NCBI RefSeq assembly: GCF_018613325.1
Contig: NZ_JAGGQJ010000017.1
Span: 1-64,000, forward strand
DNA: 64,000 bases
Origin: Bacillus sp. ISL-34
Lineage (GTDB): Bacteria; Bacillota; Bacilli; Bacillales; DSM-1321
Direction of reading: 5' to 3'
The position numbers and the translations under genes are program-made. How positions within the stretch are numbered: position 1 is the first letter of the stretch; every line of letters starts with the position of its first letter. Below the pieces are notes generated by a model. That model was not told where the DNA came from. It did no database searches and worked only from the letters and a program-made list of their open reading frames with translations. Shown here one piece after another: positions 26,815-36,011 of this stretch.

Positions 26815-26833
26815 TAGTTCAGTCATTTAACTA
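26815..26833. promoter_or_regulatory. Probable MarR operator
   Basis: TAGTTCAGTCATTTAACTA is an inverted repeat with arms TAGTT and AACTA and partly symmetric centre, 20 bases ahead of the MarR start. Confidence 0.6.
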
Positions 26834-26892
26834 TATGTAGATTACTATTGTTTTATTTATTATGTCAATCCCATGACAGTTTATTATTTCCA

Positions 26893-26918
26893 GTTTAACT
26901 TATGGTAAATAAGGGAAA
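26893..26918 (+). promoter_or_regulatory. Sigma-B-type promoter of the YtxH-like gene
   Basis: GTTTAA (26893-26898) and GGGAAA (26913-26918) are 14 bases apart. The -35 is a perfect sigma-B match and the -10 is a good one. It lies 47 bases before the start codon. Confidence 0.7.
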
Positions 26919-26964
26919 ACCCAAAGTAAGCAAATAATCTACTATTCTAAAGGAGGAAATATAA

Positions 26965-27507
26965 ATGAATCAATCAACTATCGAAAATCAATCGACTATC
27001 GAAACTCAACCGAATAGCAAACTTTTAAAAGGGATTCTGATTGGGGGGCTTGTTGGTGGTGCGTTGACCTTGCTTGACTCCAATACAAGAAATAAAGTAA
27101 AGCGTTCAGCCGTCCTTTTAAAAGACAACTCCATGAATATGATTGAACAGGTCAAGCAAAATCCAGGCGAAATGAAGGAACAGATGGTATCAGGGGTCAA
27201 AGGGGCAACGGAGACGATTAAAGAGGCAATAAATGACGTCGAAACACTATATGAAACCGTCAATGAAGACGTTGTCGGTAAAGTATCCGAAGTAAAGGAT
27301 ATCTCCACTGAAGCCCTTGGTACAGCTAAAGACGCAACAAGTGAATTGAAAGACATCAGTTCCAAAGTGGTCGTTGCCGGTAAACAGCTGAAAGAAACGC
27401 CATCACAATCATTGAAATCCGGTAATGATAAAGGTGAAAAAGAGAGTGATGAAATCGTTAAAAAATCAGGATTATCCAATCAAAAATCCATTTCATCCAA
27501 CTTCTAA
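26965..27507 (+). CDS. YtxH-like general stress protein
   Basis: A 180-residue protein. A short hydrophobic glycine-rich segment (LLKGILIGGLVGGALTLL, about 19-36) is followed by a long hydrophilic amphipathic helical region with repeats of KD/KE and ATSELKD motifs. This is the YtxH/YhaH layout known from sigma-B regulons. AAAGGAGG precedes the ATG. A sigma-B-type promoter supports a stress role, though molecular function is unknown. The gene is monocistronic, with a terminator ten bases after its stop. Confidence 0.75.
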   Translation: MNQSTIENQSTIETQPNSKLLKGILIGGLVGGALTLLDSNTRNKVKRSAVLLKDNSMNMIEQVKQNPGEMKEQMVSGVKGATETIKEAINDVETLYETVNEDVVGKVSEVKDISTEALGTAKDATSELKDISSKVVVAGKQLKETPSQSLKSGNDKGEKESDEIVKKSGLSNQKSISSNF

Positions 27508-27516
27508 TATATAAAA

Positions 27517-27541
27517 AAGCTGAGGCATGATGCCTCAGCTT
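27517..27541 (+). terminator. Terminator of the YtxH-like gene (first copy)
   Basis: AAGCTGAGGCAT / ATGCCTCAGCTT hairpin. A near copy with a mismatch lies at 27780-27810. Confidence 0.85.
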
Positions 27542-27545
27542 CACT

Positions 27546-27562
27546 TTGTAGACAAAAGGGGT
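27546..27562 (+). repeat. TAGACAAA-type element, short copy D
   Basis: TTGTAGACAAAAGGGGTT lies directly after the terminator stem. The same TAGACAAAAGGGGTT block occurs on the minus strand next to the terminator at 9270. Confidence 0.65.
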
Positions 27563-27619
27563 TCGGAACACGTATTAACACCTTCAACTCCTTAGATATG
27601 GTTTCTATCTATATTTAAT

Positions 27620-27757
27620 AACAAAGTTGATTGAGTGGAAGGTGCGAGAATCCTGCGGGGAAAGCGCGTCTAGGGAAGACCCCGCGGGCGCATGCCGAGG
27701 AGGCTCCCTGACCGCCCGCGGAAAGCGAGTGCCTGGGGCAGAAATCAACGTCCAAAT
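27620..27757 (+). repeat. GC-rich intergenic repeat, copy D
   Basis: A full-length copy of the GC-rich element: AACAAAGTTGATTG at the left edge, CCTGCGGGGAAAGCGCGTC, CCGAGGAGGCTCCCTGACC, CCGCCCGCGGAAAGCGAGTG, and GAAATCAACGTCC at the right edge. The ends carry GTTGATT and AATCAAC, a terminal inverted repeat. Confidence 0.88.
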
Positions 27758-27779
27758 TGTATAAGCCATAAAAAAACAA

Positions 27780-27810
27780 AAGCTGAGGCATTAAGCCCCA
27801 GCTTTTTTTT
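27780..27810. terminator. Second copy of the duplicated terminator
   Basis: AAGCTGAGGCATTAAGCCCC with AGCTT and an eight-base T-run; shares its stem with 27517-27541. It also lies at the 3' end of the convergent prsA-like gene. Confidence 0.8.
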
Positions 27811-27835
27811 CCATATATCATTTCACTCGATGTTC

Positions 27836-28726
27836 TTAGTTAGAACTCTCTAATTTATTCGTTATCTCATGGTCTTTTTTCACTTCAGCCAACCAAACTG
27901 GATATTCCTCTTGTAATTTTTCAGAAAGAAGCGTTTCTTTAATTACATCTTTACTGTCTTCTAAATTAGCTTTTTTCGCTTCCTTCTTACCGGTTACTTT
28001 TATGATATGGTAACCATAATCAGTTTTGACTGGATCACTGACTTTATTTATATCAAGATCAAAGGCAACATCCTCAAACTCAGCAACCATATCGCCTTTC
28101 CCAAAATATCCTAGGCTTCCACCGTTATCCGCCGTTTCAGTATCCGTGGAATATTCAGCCGCCAATTTAGCGAAATCACCGCCATCTGCGATTTCTTTTG
28201 CAACTTTTTTAGCCGTTTTTTCGTCTTCGACTAAAATATGACTGGCTTCCACTTGTTCCGCTTGAGCAAATGTTTCTTTATTATCCTCAAAATAAGTACT
28301 GATTTCATCGTCCGTCACGGTAATTCTCGGTTCGACCAGTTTTTTCGTTTGCAGATAAACCACGATGTCCTTTTTTAAGGCTTCCATGGAAGAACCGCTT
28401 GCTTCCAATTGCTTTTTTAATGCCTTTTCATCACCATAGGACTCAGCCATAACATCGATTTCTTTCTGGATTTCTTCATCCTTAATTTTAATTCCTGCTT
28501 TTTCCGCTTCCATTTCAACCAGTTTATTCGTAATTAAAAGGTCTAAAGTATCTGCTCCGTATCCCGCAACAAGCGCGTCATACAGCTCATCCTTATTGAT
28601 TTTCTTGCCATCGATACTAGCCATTGTCTTATCACTGGACGAAATCATCGCAAATGCCATGATCCCGGCAATGATTAAAATGCTCCCTGCCCAAATATAT
28701 GCCTTCGTGCTTCTTAAAAGTTTCAT
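27836..28726 (-). CDS. PrsA-like peptidyl-prolyl isomerase / foldase
   Basis: A membrane-anchored extracytoplasmic foldase of 296 residues. An N-terminal TM (about 10-30) is followed by a SurA-like N-domain (about 38-130), a parvulin rotamase domain (about 140-235; SHILV, GGDFAKLAAEYSTD, GGSLGYFGKGDMV and GYHIIKV) and a helical C-terminus. It helps fold secreted proteins. No lipobox cysteine follows the hydrophobic segment, so it looks like a YacD-like TM-anchored form, not the PrsA lipoprotein. The single-gene unit converges on the YtxH-like gene. Confidence 0.85.
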   Translation of the reverse strand: MKLLRSTKAYIWAGSILIIAGIMAFAMISSSDKTMASIDGKKINKDELYDALVAGYGADTLDLLITNKLVEMEAEKAGIKIKDEEIQKEIDVMAESYGDEKALKKQLEASGSSMEALKKDIVVYLQTKKLVEPRITVTDDEISTYFEDNKETFAQAEQVEASHILVEDEKTAKKVAKEIADGGDFAKLAAEYSTDTETADNGGSLGYFGKGDMVAEFEDVAFDLDINKVSDPVKTDYGYHIIKVTGKKEAKKANLEDSKDVIKETLLSEKLQEEYPVWLAEVKKDHEITNKLESSN

Positions 28727-28977
28727 GAATACTCTCCCTTAATTTTTCTATTATGATAGCTTGGAAATATTAATTAATCCTTAAGATTTTAGTTCCGCGC
28801 TCACTATTCACTAATCCAATCATTATACTAACATACTTAAATCTCTACAGATATTTTAGAGTATTTCTCTTCTACCAATTTGCATTGAGATTTTGGTTAC
28901 TCATTACAAAAAACGTAATTATTCCGTTATATCGATTTTTGATATATAGGTAACAGAGTGCCAAAAACACAGAAACG

Positions 28978-29022
28978 AAAAAGCATGGTGTACGGAGGGA
29001 ATTCCTACACCATGCTTTTTTC
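28978..29022 (-). terminator. Terminator of the polyamine operon
   Basis: A 15-bp stem AAAAAGCATGGTGTA / TACACCATGCTTTTT just beyond potD; T-runs occur on both sides. Confidence 0.88.
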
Positions 29023-29026
29023 TGTG

Positions 29027-30100
29027 TTATTTACGATGCATCTTGAATTCAAGGAAGAGTTCGTTGTAATGGGCCAAGTTTTTCTTCCCCAGGTTTTCGT
29101 ACACTTCCAGTTTCTTTGTCAGTTCCGGCGATGGATAGAAACGTTCATCCTTCACCACTTCTTCCGGCATATATTTCAGTGCTTCTTTATTAGGTGTCGA
29201 GTAACTTACATATTCAGCATTCTGTGCCGCAACTTTCGGGTCCAGCATGAAGTTGATGAACTGGTGAGCCGCATCGACATTTTTGGTTGTTTTCGGGATG
29301 ACCATATTATCAAACCATAAATTGGACCCCTCTTTTGGAACAACGTATTCGAGATCTTCATTTTCAGCCATGATTTCTGAAGCAACACCTGACCAAACCA
29401 GACCAATCGCCGCTTCCTGGGCTTCCAATAGCATGCGGCTTTCATCTCCGACGATCGCTTTAATATTCGGGGTGAGGGCATCAAGCTTGGCTTTTGCCTC
29501 TTGAAGGTGTTCTTCATTTATATCATTCAATGAATATTTCAAAGAGTTCAGGCCCATGCCCATCACTTCTCTAGCTCCATCCGTCAAAAGGATTTCATTT
29601 TTTAAATCTTTATCCCATAAATCCGCCCATGCCGTTATTTCCTTTCCACCGAGCATCTTGGAATTGTAAACAATTCCAACCGTTCCCCAGAAATACGGCA
29701 CGGAATATTTATTCTCCGGATCAAATGGCAGATCGATGAATCGCTCATCGATATTTTTCAAATTCGGAAGCTTGGAATGATCCAAGGGAACGAGCAAGTC
29801 TTCTTGCCTCATCTTATCGATCATGTACTCAGACGGAATGGCAATATCATAAGTCGTACCGCCCTGTTCGATCTTTGTCATCATGGCCTCATTCGAATCA
29901 AATGTCTCATAAATGACCTTTATGCCCGTCTCTTCTTCGAAACGTTCGATTAGATCGGTATCGATGTAATCGCCCCAATTATAGATGGTAAGCGTATTGC
30001 TGCTCGTAAATCCCTGCGATGAATTCAATCTTGAAATCGCATATAGCAGCAAAGCGGATACGAGGGAAATGATCAAAAACATTTGGACAAGCCTTTTCAT
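29027..30100 (-). CDS. potD: Spermidine/putrescine-binding protein
   Basis: The extracytoplasmic solute receptor of the polyamine ABC importer, 357 residues. The PotD/PotF fold signatures are clear: TIYNWGDYIDTDLIERFEEETG near residue 37 and the YDIAIPSEYMI segment. The N-terminal hydrophobic segment (5-24) has no lipobox cysteine, so anchoring as an uncleaved helix is likely. It overlaps potC by 4 bases and is the last gene of the potABCD operon. Confidence 0.92.
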   Translation of the reverse strand: MKRLVQMFLIISLVSALLLYAISRLNSSQGFTSSNTLTIYNWGDYIDTDLIERFEEETGIKVIYETFDSNEAMMTKIEQGGTTYDIAIPSEYMIDKMRQEDLLVPLDHSKLPNLKNIDERFIDLPFDPENKYSVPYFWGTVGIVYNSKMLGGKEITAWADLWDKDLKNEILLTDGAREVMGMGLNSLKYSLNDINEEHLQEAKAKLDALTPNIKAIVGDESRMLLEAQEAAIGLVWSGVASEIMAENEDLEYVVPKEGSNLWFDNMVIPKTTKNVDAAHQFINFMLDPKVAAQNAEYVSYSTPNKEALKYMPEEVVKDERFYPSPELTKKLEVYENLGKKNLAHYNELFLEFKMHRK

Positions 30101-30900
30101 CGTTTCCCCCCCATTCCCGTTTGCCTTAAACGTTGAGTTATAAAGTAATAAACGACAACCAACAGCAGTGTCACGACGAACAGCAGTGTCGATAGTGCAT
30201 TGATATTCAATGAAATTCCACGGCGTGCCAATGAATAGATTTCCACAGAAAGAGTGGAGAAACCATTACCGGTCACAAAGAATGTAACCGCAAAATCATC
30301 AAGCGAATAAGTCAATGCCATAAAAAAACCAGCAAAGATACCTGGTGAGATATATGGAAGGATGACCTTCGTCAATACATCCAACCGGCTTGCCCCTAAA
30401 TCTCGGGCCGCATCAATTAAAGTAGGGCTCATTTCCTGAAGTTTCGGAAGGACCAGCAGCACAACGATCGGGATACTGAAGGCGATATGCGACAACAGTA
30501 CCGAGTAGAATCCAAGCTTGATCCCGGCCATCGTGAATAAAATCAGGAAGGAAGCACCGATGATCACATCGGGACTGACAATCAAAACATTATTCAATGA
30601 CAATACCGTATTCTTAGCTTTGCTGCTCGTAAAGGACCGAATTCCAATCGCCCCTATCACCCCGATGATCGTTGCAATCAGGGCAGATAATAAAGCAATC
30701 ACAAGAGTATTCAATACAATGATCAACAGCCTTGTATCTTGGAATAGCTCCTTGTACCAATCCATCGTGAACCCTTTAAAGTCATACATCGTTCCACCGC
30801 TGTTAAAAGAGTAGAAGACTAAAAAGAAAATCGGTGCATAGAGTATGAGAAAAATCAAAACGAGAAACGCTTTTGATATTGGTGATAATTTAGTACCCAT
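30097..30900 (-). CDS. potC: Polyamine ABC transporter permease PotC
   Basis: A 267-residue membrane permease with six TM segments and the EAA-loop-type motif DAARDLGASRLDVLTKVILP near residue 170. The ATG at 30900 follows potB by a single base; the in-frame GTG three codons upstream sits in the ribosome site. It forms the translocation channel with PotB. Confidence 0.92.
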   Translation of the reverse strand: MGTKLSPISKAFLVLIFLILYAPIFFLVFYSFNSGGTMYDFKGFTMDWYKELFQDTRLLIIVLNTLVIALLSALIATIIGVIGAIGIRSFTSSKAKNTVLSLNNVLIVSPDVIIGASFLILFTMAGIKLGFYSVLLSHIAFSIPIVVLLVLPKLQEMSPTLIDAARDLGASRLDVLTKVILPYISPGIFAGFFMALTYSLDDFAVTFFVTGNGFSTLSVEIYSLARRGISLNINALSTLLFVVTLLLVVVYYFITQRLRQTGMGGKR

Positions 30901-30901
30901 T

Positions 30902-31705
30902 TTACACACCCTGCTTTCGGTTACCCGTTACAAACATAATCAGGAACATTATAATAATCAAAAATACCGCGATTGTGGAACCCATTCCCCAATCCTGTGT
31001 CACAAGGAAGTGCTGCTCGATAGCCGTACCAAGCGTAATGACGCGGTTACCGGCAATCAGTCTTGTAAGCATGAACAATGAAAGTGCCGGAATGAAGACT
31101 ACCTGGCATCCCGTCTTTACACCATCCATCGTCAATGGAAAAATGACTCGGCGGAATGTCATCCATCGGGACGCCCCCAAGTCATTGGCCGCATCAAGAA
31201 GGGTTGGATTCATTTCATCAAGCGCATTGAATATCGGTAAGATCATGAACGGGATGAAAATATAAACCGAAACGAATATGAAGCTGAAATCCGTAAAAAG
31301 AATCTGCTGCTTTCCGATTCCTACCGCCTCCAGAAAACCATTCGCCACACCATACGTGCCAAAAATACCAATGAAGGCATAAGCCTTCAAAAGTAAATTG
31401 ATCCAGGAAGGTACGATGATCAGCAAAAGCCACAACTGCTTATGCTTGGTTTTCGTTAACAAATATGCTGTCGGGTAAGCAACTAAAAGGGATATTCCCG
31501 TAATCAGGAACGCATACCAAAATGAGCTTAAAGTCATTTTTAAATATACTGGCGTAAAGAACTTTTGATAGTTAATCAAAGATAGATTGCCTTCAATATC
31601 AAAGAAGGAATAGTAAAGGATCAACAAAATGGGTGCGATCACGAATAAAGCAATCCATAGGACATAGGGTATGAAGTAAATATTGCGGGATATTTTATTC
31701 TTCAT
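30902..31705 (-). CDS. potB: Polyamine ABC transporter permease PotB
   Basis: A 267-residue permease with six TM segments and the coupling motif [19 protein letters not shown]. The ATG at 31705 is used: it has GGGGAAAG upstream, overlaps the potA end by 11 bases and matches the family N-terminus. The longer in-frame start at 31777 would sit deep inside potA. Confidence 0.92.
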   Translation of the reverse strand: MKNKISRNIYFIPYVLWIALFVIAPILLILYYSFFDIEGNLSLINYQKFFTPVYLKMTLSSFWYAFLITGISLLVAYPTAYLLTKTKHKQLWLLLIIVPSWINLLLKAYAFIGIFGTYGVANGFLEAVGIGKQQILFTDFSFIFVSVYIFIPFMILPIFNALDEMNPTLLDAANDLGASRWMTFRRVIFPLTMDGVKTGCQVVFIPALSLFMLTRLIAGNRVITLGTAIEQHFLVTQDWGMGSTIAVFLIIIMFLIMFVTGNRKQGV

Positions 31706-32804
31706 GACTTTCCCCATCATGATACGCTTCCAGACGCTTGTCGAATTCCTCTTCAGTTTCGCCCAATCGCATGACATGGATAGATTCTGGATCGAAATAA
31801 AGACCTATTTCATCTCCAACTGCCACTTTTCTCGTCGATTGGACAAGCCATTCATTTCCATCATGGTCATAGCAGCTGATTTCATAATGAACACCGCGAA
31901 ATAGCTGGGAGTCCACCCGAACTTGCAGTTTCCCGCGATTGACGGTAGTAATCTCTAAATCTTCCGGGCGGATGACAATATCGACAGCTTCATTACTGTT
32001 CAATCCTTGGTCGACACATTCGAACTGTCTGCCGACGAATTCCACGAGGTAATCTTCAATCATTTTTCCTTTTACAATATTGGACTCACCGATGAAATCG
32101 GCAACAAATCGATTCAGCGGTTCATCATAAATATCCGTAGGGGTCCCGCTTTGCTGTATTTTCCCTTTGTTAAGGACAAAAATCTCATCTGACATCGCTA
32201 ATGCTTCCTCTTGGTCATGAGTGACGAAGATAAACGTGATTCCAAGCCTCTGTTGCAGCTCCCGCAATTCATATTGCATTTCTGTACGCAATTTCAAATC
32301 GAGGGCAGATAGTGGTTCATCAAGAAGGATGACTTCCGGTTCATTAACGATCGCCCTGGCAATCGCTACCCGTTGCCGCTGACCCCCGGACATTTCCCTG
32401 ATCTCCCGTTTTTCATAACCCTCCAAATTAACAAAGCTGAGGGCTTCCTTCACCTTTAATTCCACTTCCGAATTTTTCATTTTTTTTATCCGAAGACCAA
32501 ATGCTACATTTTCAAACACATTTAAATGCGGAAAAAGTGCATAATCTTGAAATACCGTATTCACTTGCCTTTTATTGGCTGGCACATCATTGATCTTTTT
32601 TCCTTCAAAGTAAATATCACCTTTGGAGGCTTCCGTAAAACCGGCAATCAAGCGAAGGATCGTCGTCTTCCCACACCCAGAAGGACCCAAGAGCGTATAG
32701 AACTTCCCCCTCTCGATTTCAAAACTAACATTATCGAGAACTACCGTATCATCATCGAATTGCTTCGTAACCTGATCGAAGCGTATTATATTCCCGTTTG
32801 CCAT
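31695..32804 (-). CDS. potA: Polyamine ABC transporter ATP-binding protein
   Basis: The cytoplasmic ATPase of the importer, 369 residues. Walker [10 protein letters not shown] (near 39), signature [14 protein letters not shown], Walker [13 protein letters not shown] and a C-terminal TOBE domain (about 285-350) are present. It is the second gene after the XRE-cupin regulator and leads the transport genes. Confidence 0.94.
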   Translation of the reverse strand: MANGNIIRFDQVTKQFDDDTVVLDNVSFEIERGKFYTLLGPSGCGKTTILRLIAGFTEASKGDIYFEGKKINDVPANKRQVNTVFQDYALFPHLNVFENVAFGLRIKKMKNSEVELKVKEALSFVNLEGYEKREIREMSGGQRQRVAIARAIVNEPEVILLDEPLSALDLKLRTEMQYELRELQQRLGITFIFVTHDQEEALAMSDEIFVLNKGKIQQSGTPTDIYDEPLNRFVADFIGESNIVKGKMIEDYLVEFVGRQFECVDQGLNSNEAVDIVIRPEDLEITTVNRGKLQVRVDSQLFRGVHYEISCYDHDGNEWLVQSTRKVAVGDEIGLYFDPESIHVMRLGETEEEFDKRLEAYHDGESHEE

Positions 32805-32867
32805 AGCTTCTTCCCTCTCTCCATTACCTTACTCATCACTCTTCAACGATTGCATTTGTTTTGAATT

Positions 32868-33413
32868 CTATAAGTAAGATTCCGTCACCACGAGTAATAA
32901 CTCGGACGGACCTTCAAAATCATTGATGATTTGATGTTCATCTGAAGCATGAAAATAAATCGATTCCCCTGCTTTGACGAAATACGTATGTTTACCAAGC
33001 TTTACAATGATTCTTCCGCTTAATACATAGCCGAACGTTTCCGACAAGGATGGTTCAAATTGTTTGAACTCCCCTTTTTCCTGGAGAGTCAGTCGTATAG
33101 GTTCCATTTCCTTCTCATTCGATTCAGGCACGAGCCACTGGATTTGATACCCGCGTTCTTCATCGATGAAAAATGTTTGTGCCTCTTCTTCATACACTAC
33201 TTTTTGGACCTGATCCTCTTCATCGAAGAACTGCTTCGGCTTGCAGCCAAGCACTTCTAAAATATTGAAAAGAGTTTCAATTGAAGGGGAACTAAGATCC
33301 CTTTCCAACTGTGAAATATATCCTTTGCTTAAATCCGTTCTTTCCCCCAATTCTTCCTGGGTCAATCCTTTTTTCAAGCGAAGATTCTTTATTTTTTTTC
33401 CAATTTGCATCAT
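32868..33413 (-). CDS. XRE-family regulator with cupin domain
   Basis: A 181-residue PuuR-like regulator with an N-terminal XRE helix-turn-helix (IKNLRLKKGLTQEELGERTDLSKGYISQLE) and a C-terminal cupin (about 105-181) that likely senses a small ligand. It is 63 bases ahead of potA on the same strand and probably controls the polyamine operon. Two GTTTAC-type repeats lie upstream as candidate operators. The start may be the first or second of two adjacent ATG codons. Confidence 0.85.
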   Translation of the reverse strand: MMQIGKKIKNLRLKKGLTQEELGERTDLSKGYISQLERDLSSPSIETLFNILEVLGCKPKQFFDEEDQVQKVVYEEEAQTFFIDEERGYQIQWLVPESNEKEMEPIRLTLQEKGEFKQFEPSLSETFGYVLSGRIIVKLGKHTYFVKAGESIYFHASDEHQIINDFEGPSELLLVVTESYL

Positions 33414-33426
33414 ATTACCCTCAATC

Positions 33427-33477
33427 GGTTTACTTATAGTAAACCCAAAGTAGATAAAGTTTTATATAAGTAAACTT
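33427..33477. promoter_or_regulatory. Operator region of the XRE-pot operon
   Basis: The perfect palindrome GGTTTACTTATAGTAAACC (33427-33445) is followed by a second, imperfect site with half-sites AAGTTTTA and AAGTAAACTT (33457-33477). Both lie just upstream of the regulator gene and fit autoregulation. Confidence 0.7.
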
Positions 33478-33550
33478 TCAGTTTAATTTTACGAATATCA
33501 TTATACAGGAAATGATGGAAACTTCAAACAGAATTTCCAGTCATGATAAA

Positions 33551-33576
33551 AAAGGACCGCCACATGGCAGTCCTTT
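33551..33576 (-). terminator. Distal copy of the hemY terminator
   Basis: AAAGGACCGCC / GGCAGTCCTTT hairpin, with T-rich sequence on the minus strand. A degraded copy lies at 33826-33847, nearer to hemY. Confidence 0.75.
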
Positions 33577-33657
33577 CTGATTTACTATTCATGTTTAGAA
33601 AGTATCTTTATCACCTTAATTTTAAAAATAGGTAAAAGGGTTTTATCTATAAGGTAA

Positions 33658-33770
33658 AACAAAGTTGATTGGAGCGTAAGGTACGAGACTCCTGCGGGAA
33701 AGCGCGCCGAGGAGGTTCCCGTACCGCCCGCGGAAAGCGAGTGCCTGGGGTAGAAATCAACGTTCCAATT
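33658..33770 (+). repeat. GC-rich intergenic repeat, copy E
   Basis: A shorter copy (113 bases) of the GC-rich element, lacking about 25 bases between AAAGCGCG and CCGAGGAGG that are present in copies A and D. The edges AACAAAGTTGATTGG and GAAATCAACGTTCC are conserved. Confidence 0.87.
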
Positions 33771-33788
33771 TTACAAACACTCAAAAAA

Positions 33789-33826
33789 ACTGTAGATAAT
33801 TTTCCCCGAGTTTGTCTAAAGTCTGA
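33789..33826. repeat. TAGACAAA-type hairpin element, copy E
   Basis: ACTGTAGATAATTTTCCCC and CGAGTTTGTCTAAAGTCTGA abut the proximal hemY terminator arm; a degenerate copy of the element at 17020. Confidence 0.7.
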
Positions 33827-33847
33827 GACCGCTACCTGGCAGTCCCC
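33826..33847 (-). terminator. Proximal copy of the hemY terminator, degraded arm
   Basis: On the minus strand GGACTGCCAGGTAGCGGTC then CAGACTTTAGACAAA, compared with GGACTGCCATGTGGCGGTCC then TTTTTT at the distal copy. The 3' arm and T-run are replaced by the hairpin element. Confidence 0.6.
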
Positions 33848-33850
33848 CTT

Positions 33851-35236
33851 TTACAGCTTCAGACATATCTCTTGCGCTTTCTTTTCCCCATCTGCAATAC
33901 AGTCCGGGATTCCGACACCATTGTATGAACAGCCCGCAAGTAAAACATTCGGATAATTCTCGGAGATTTTCGCCTCCAGGGATTCAACGATTTGAGGATG
34001 TTTTATATGGTAGTTCGGCATATTTTCATGCCACTTCGTCACTTCACTCGTAATTGGTTCCCCAGAAATACTTAGACTGTTTTTAATATCGCGTAAAGCC
34101 ACAGAGATCAATTCCTGGTTTGTAAGGGACCGTAATCGTTCATAGTCCGGACTTGAGCTTTTATAAAAAAGCCTGACCAAAAGCTGACTGTTTTCAGAAG
34201 TATGCTCCCATTTCCGGCTTGTCCAAGTACATGCATTGCAGATCAAATCACTATTGTCACCTGCAATGAAACCTGTCCCGTCCTTAGGAAGCATGCTGTC
34301 CGGGATATCGAATCCAAGATAAACGCTAATCATCGAACTATTGATCAAGCTGTCGAAGTCCTCATCCAAGTCCCGATCACCCAATAATTTCTGGGCAATT
34401 GTATGCGGTGTACTCAATACGATAAAGTCAGTTTCCAGCGTTTCACCGTTTGCCAAAGAAATGATATACCTCTCATCATTTCTTCCAATTTCATCTACAC
34501 TGACCCCTTTTAAAATCTCGACACTATCGAGGCTTTCCTCAATTCGTTCAATCAATGTTGATAAGCCATTTTTAAACGAAAGGAATTTCTTATTTCCCTT
34601 GCTTTGGTATTTCTGCTTATTTTCCGATAGACCGCGTATTATACTGCCATATTGATTTTTATAATCCAGCATCTCTGGCAGTGTTTTGGCAATGGTCAAT
34701 TCATTTAATTTTCCTGAGTAAACGCCAGATAGGACAGGCGATATCTGCTTTTGCACCAATTCCTTACCTAAGAAGCTTTCAAGAAATAAACCGATTGAGT
34801 CATTCTTCGTAAAGGTCTCATTTTTTGTATAGAAATCCTTTAAGGCGTCAACCTTCCCTTGGGCGGAAATCAGATCACTTTTCGCCAGCGACTCCAAGCT
34901 CATTGGTATTCCGAATAGGGCATCTTCGGGGATTCCCTTCAGCATCCCATCTGTATGGATAAATGATTTTCCCGTCGCATTATAGACAACTTGATCCTCT
35001 AGGTTCAATTCTTTAAGAAATGGTTGTATATTCTGTTTCCTGGCGACAATCGAATCGGCTCCGGCTTCAATTTTAAAAGGACCATCATGCACAGTCCTTA
35101 TTTTACCGCCTAGTTCCTCATTTCCTTCTATTAATATTAATCGTACGGAGAGACTCCTCGCTTTAACTGTTTTTTGTATATAATACATGGTTGATAAACC
35201 GGTAATTCCTCCACCTACGACTACGACCGTTTTCAT
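33851..35236 (-). CDS. hemY: Coproporphyrinogen/protoporphyrinogen oxidase
   Basis: An FAD enzyme of 461 residues in haem synthesis. In Gram-positive bacteria this family oxidises coproporphyrinogen III (CgoX). The N-terminal dinucleotide motif VVVGGGITGLS and a C-terminal FAD motif (LLAGCSYNGVGIPDC) are intact. The ATG at 35236 follows GAGGTG and places GGGITG at the proper distance; the longer frame adds an unrelated 28 residues. It lies away from hemE and hemH, which usually accompany it. Confidence 0.9.
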   Translation of the reverse strand: MKTVVVVGGGITGLSTMYYIQKTVKARSLSVRLILIEGNEELGGKIRTVHDGPFKIEAGADSIVARKQNIQPFLKELNLEDQVVYNATGKSFIHTDGMLKGIPEDALFGIPMSLESLAKSDLISAQGKVDALKDFYTKNETFTKNDSIGLFLESFLGKELVQKQISPVLSGVYSGKLNELTIAKTLPEMLDYKNQYGSIIRGLSENKQKYQSKGNKKFLSFKNGLSTLIERIEESLDSVEILKGVSVDEIGRNDERYIISLANGETLETDFIVLSTPHTIAQKLLGDRDLDEDFDSLINSSMISVYLGFDIPDSMLPKDGTGFIAGDNSDLICNACTWTSRKWEHTSENSQLLVRLFYKSSSPDYERLRSLTNQELISVALRDIKNSLSISGEPITSEVTKWHENMPNYHIKHPQIVESLEAKISENYPNVLLAGCSYNGVGIPDCIADGEKKAQEICLKL

Positions 35237-35418
35237 TAGGACTACACCTCGATTAACGAATTTTGCATTAAGTAAAGTGTACCATAAGGCAGCGGCATTT
35301 ATTAAAAGCGGCCCCTCCAAATCAATGGTTTCATAATGAAACCTGTAACAAATTGGACAAAAAAAGACCTCCCCTCTTTGGAAAAAGTCTACATGCCAAC
35401 AATATTTATTATTCGTCC

Positions 35419-35931
35419 TTATTCCTTGTTAAGCGTTTCTAATCTATATTCCATTATCTCCATCAACCCGCTTCTGCCTACCTTTCGAATCCCTGTATCC
35501 TGATACCCCGATTTCGAATAAAGCGTTTTTGCAATCACGTTCATGACGTTCACTGCCAGAATGATCGAATCCTTGTTTGGAAAAATCCCTTTTGCGTATC
35601 CCGGAAGGATTTGCAAGGCTTTCTTCGCAATCCCTTTGCCTTGATGTTTTTGATCAACAAGAAATCCACGGAGTAATATCGCTTTTTCATCGCTGGTGAA
35701 AGGGGTGATGTTCTCGCCAATGTGTAAAACGAAAAAGCCAACCGGAATACCCTCAGCCAATATTACGATAGGATGCCTGTCGCAATCTTCCCGGCAATAT
35801 TTGAGTGACTCTTCCGGCAGAGCTGAAAAAGGGGTTTGTGTATCCGGTAAATAAAACTGGGAAAGCTGGTGAAGATGTTCCGGTAAATAAGGCGTTAAGG
35901 TGATGGTCTCGATATCCTTGTCCTGTTTCAT
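35419..35931 (-). CDS. GNAT-family N-acetyltransferase
   Basis: A 170-residue acetyltransferase with acetyl-CoA-binding motif A (RGFLVDQKHQGKGIAKKAL) and motif B (NVMNVIAKTLYSKSGYQDTG). The ATG at 35931 follows AGAGGGTG; the upstream start extends into unrelated sequence. Substrate unknown. It is a single-gene unit. Confidence 0.82.
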   Translation of the reverse strand: MKQDKDIETITLTPYLPEHLHQLSQFYLPDTQTPFSALPEESLKYCREDCDRHPIVILAEGIPVGFFVLHIGENITPFTSDEKAILLRGFLVDQKHQGKGIAKKALQILPGYAKGIFPNKDSIILAVNVMNVIAKTLYSKSGYQDTGIRKVGRSGLMEIMEYRLETLNKE

Positions 35932-36011
35932 TAAGTGACACCCTCTTTCATCAATTATTGGATACAATAATGATTCGATGCCCCGTCCGATATTCCCTTC
36001 ACAAACCGGAA

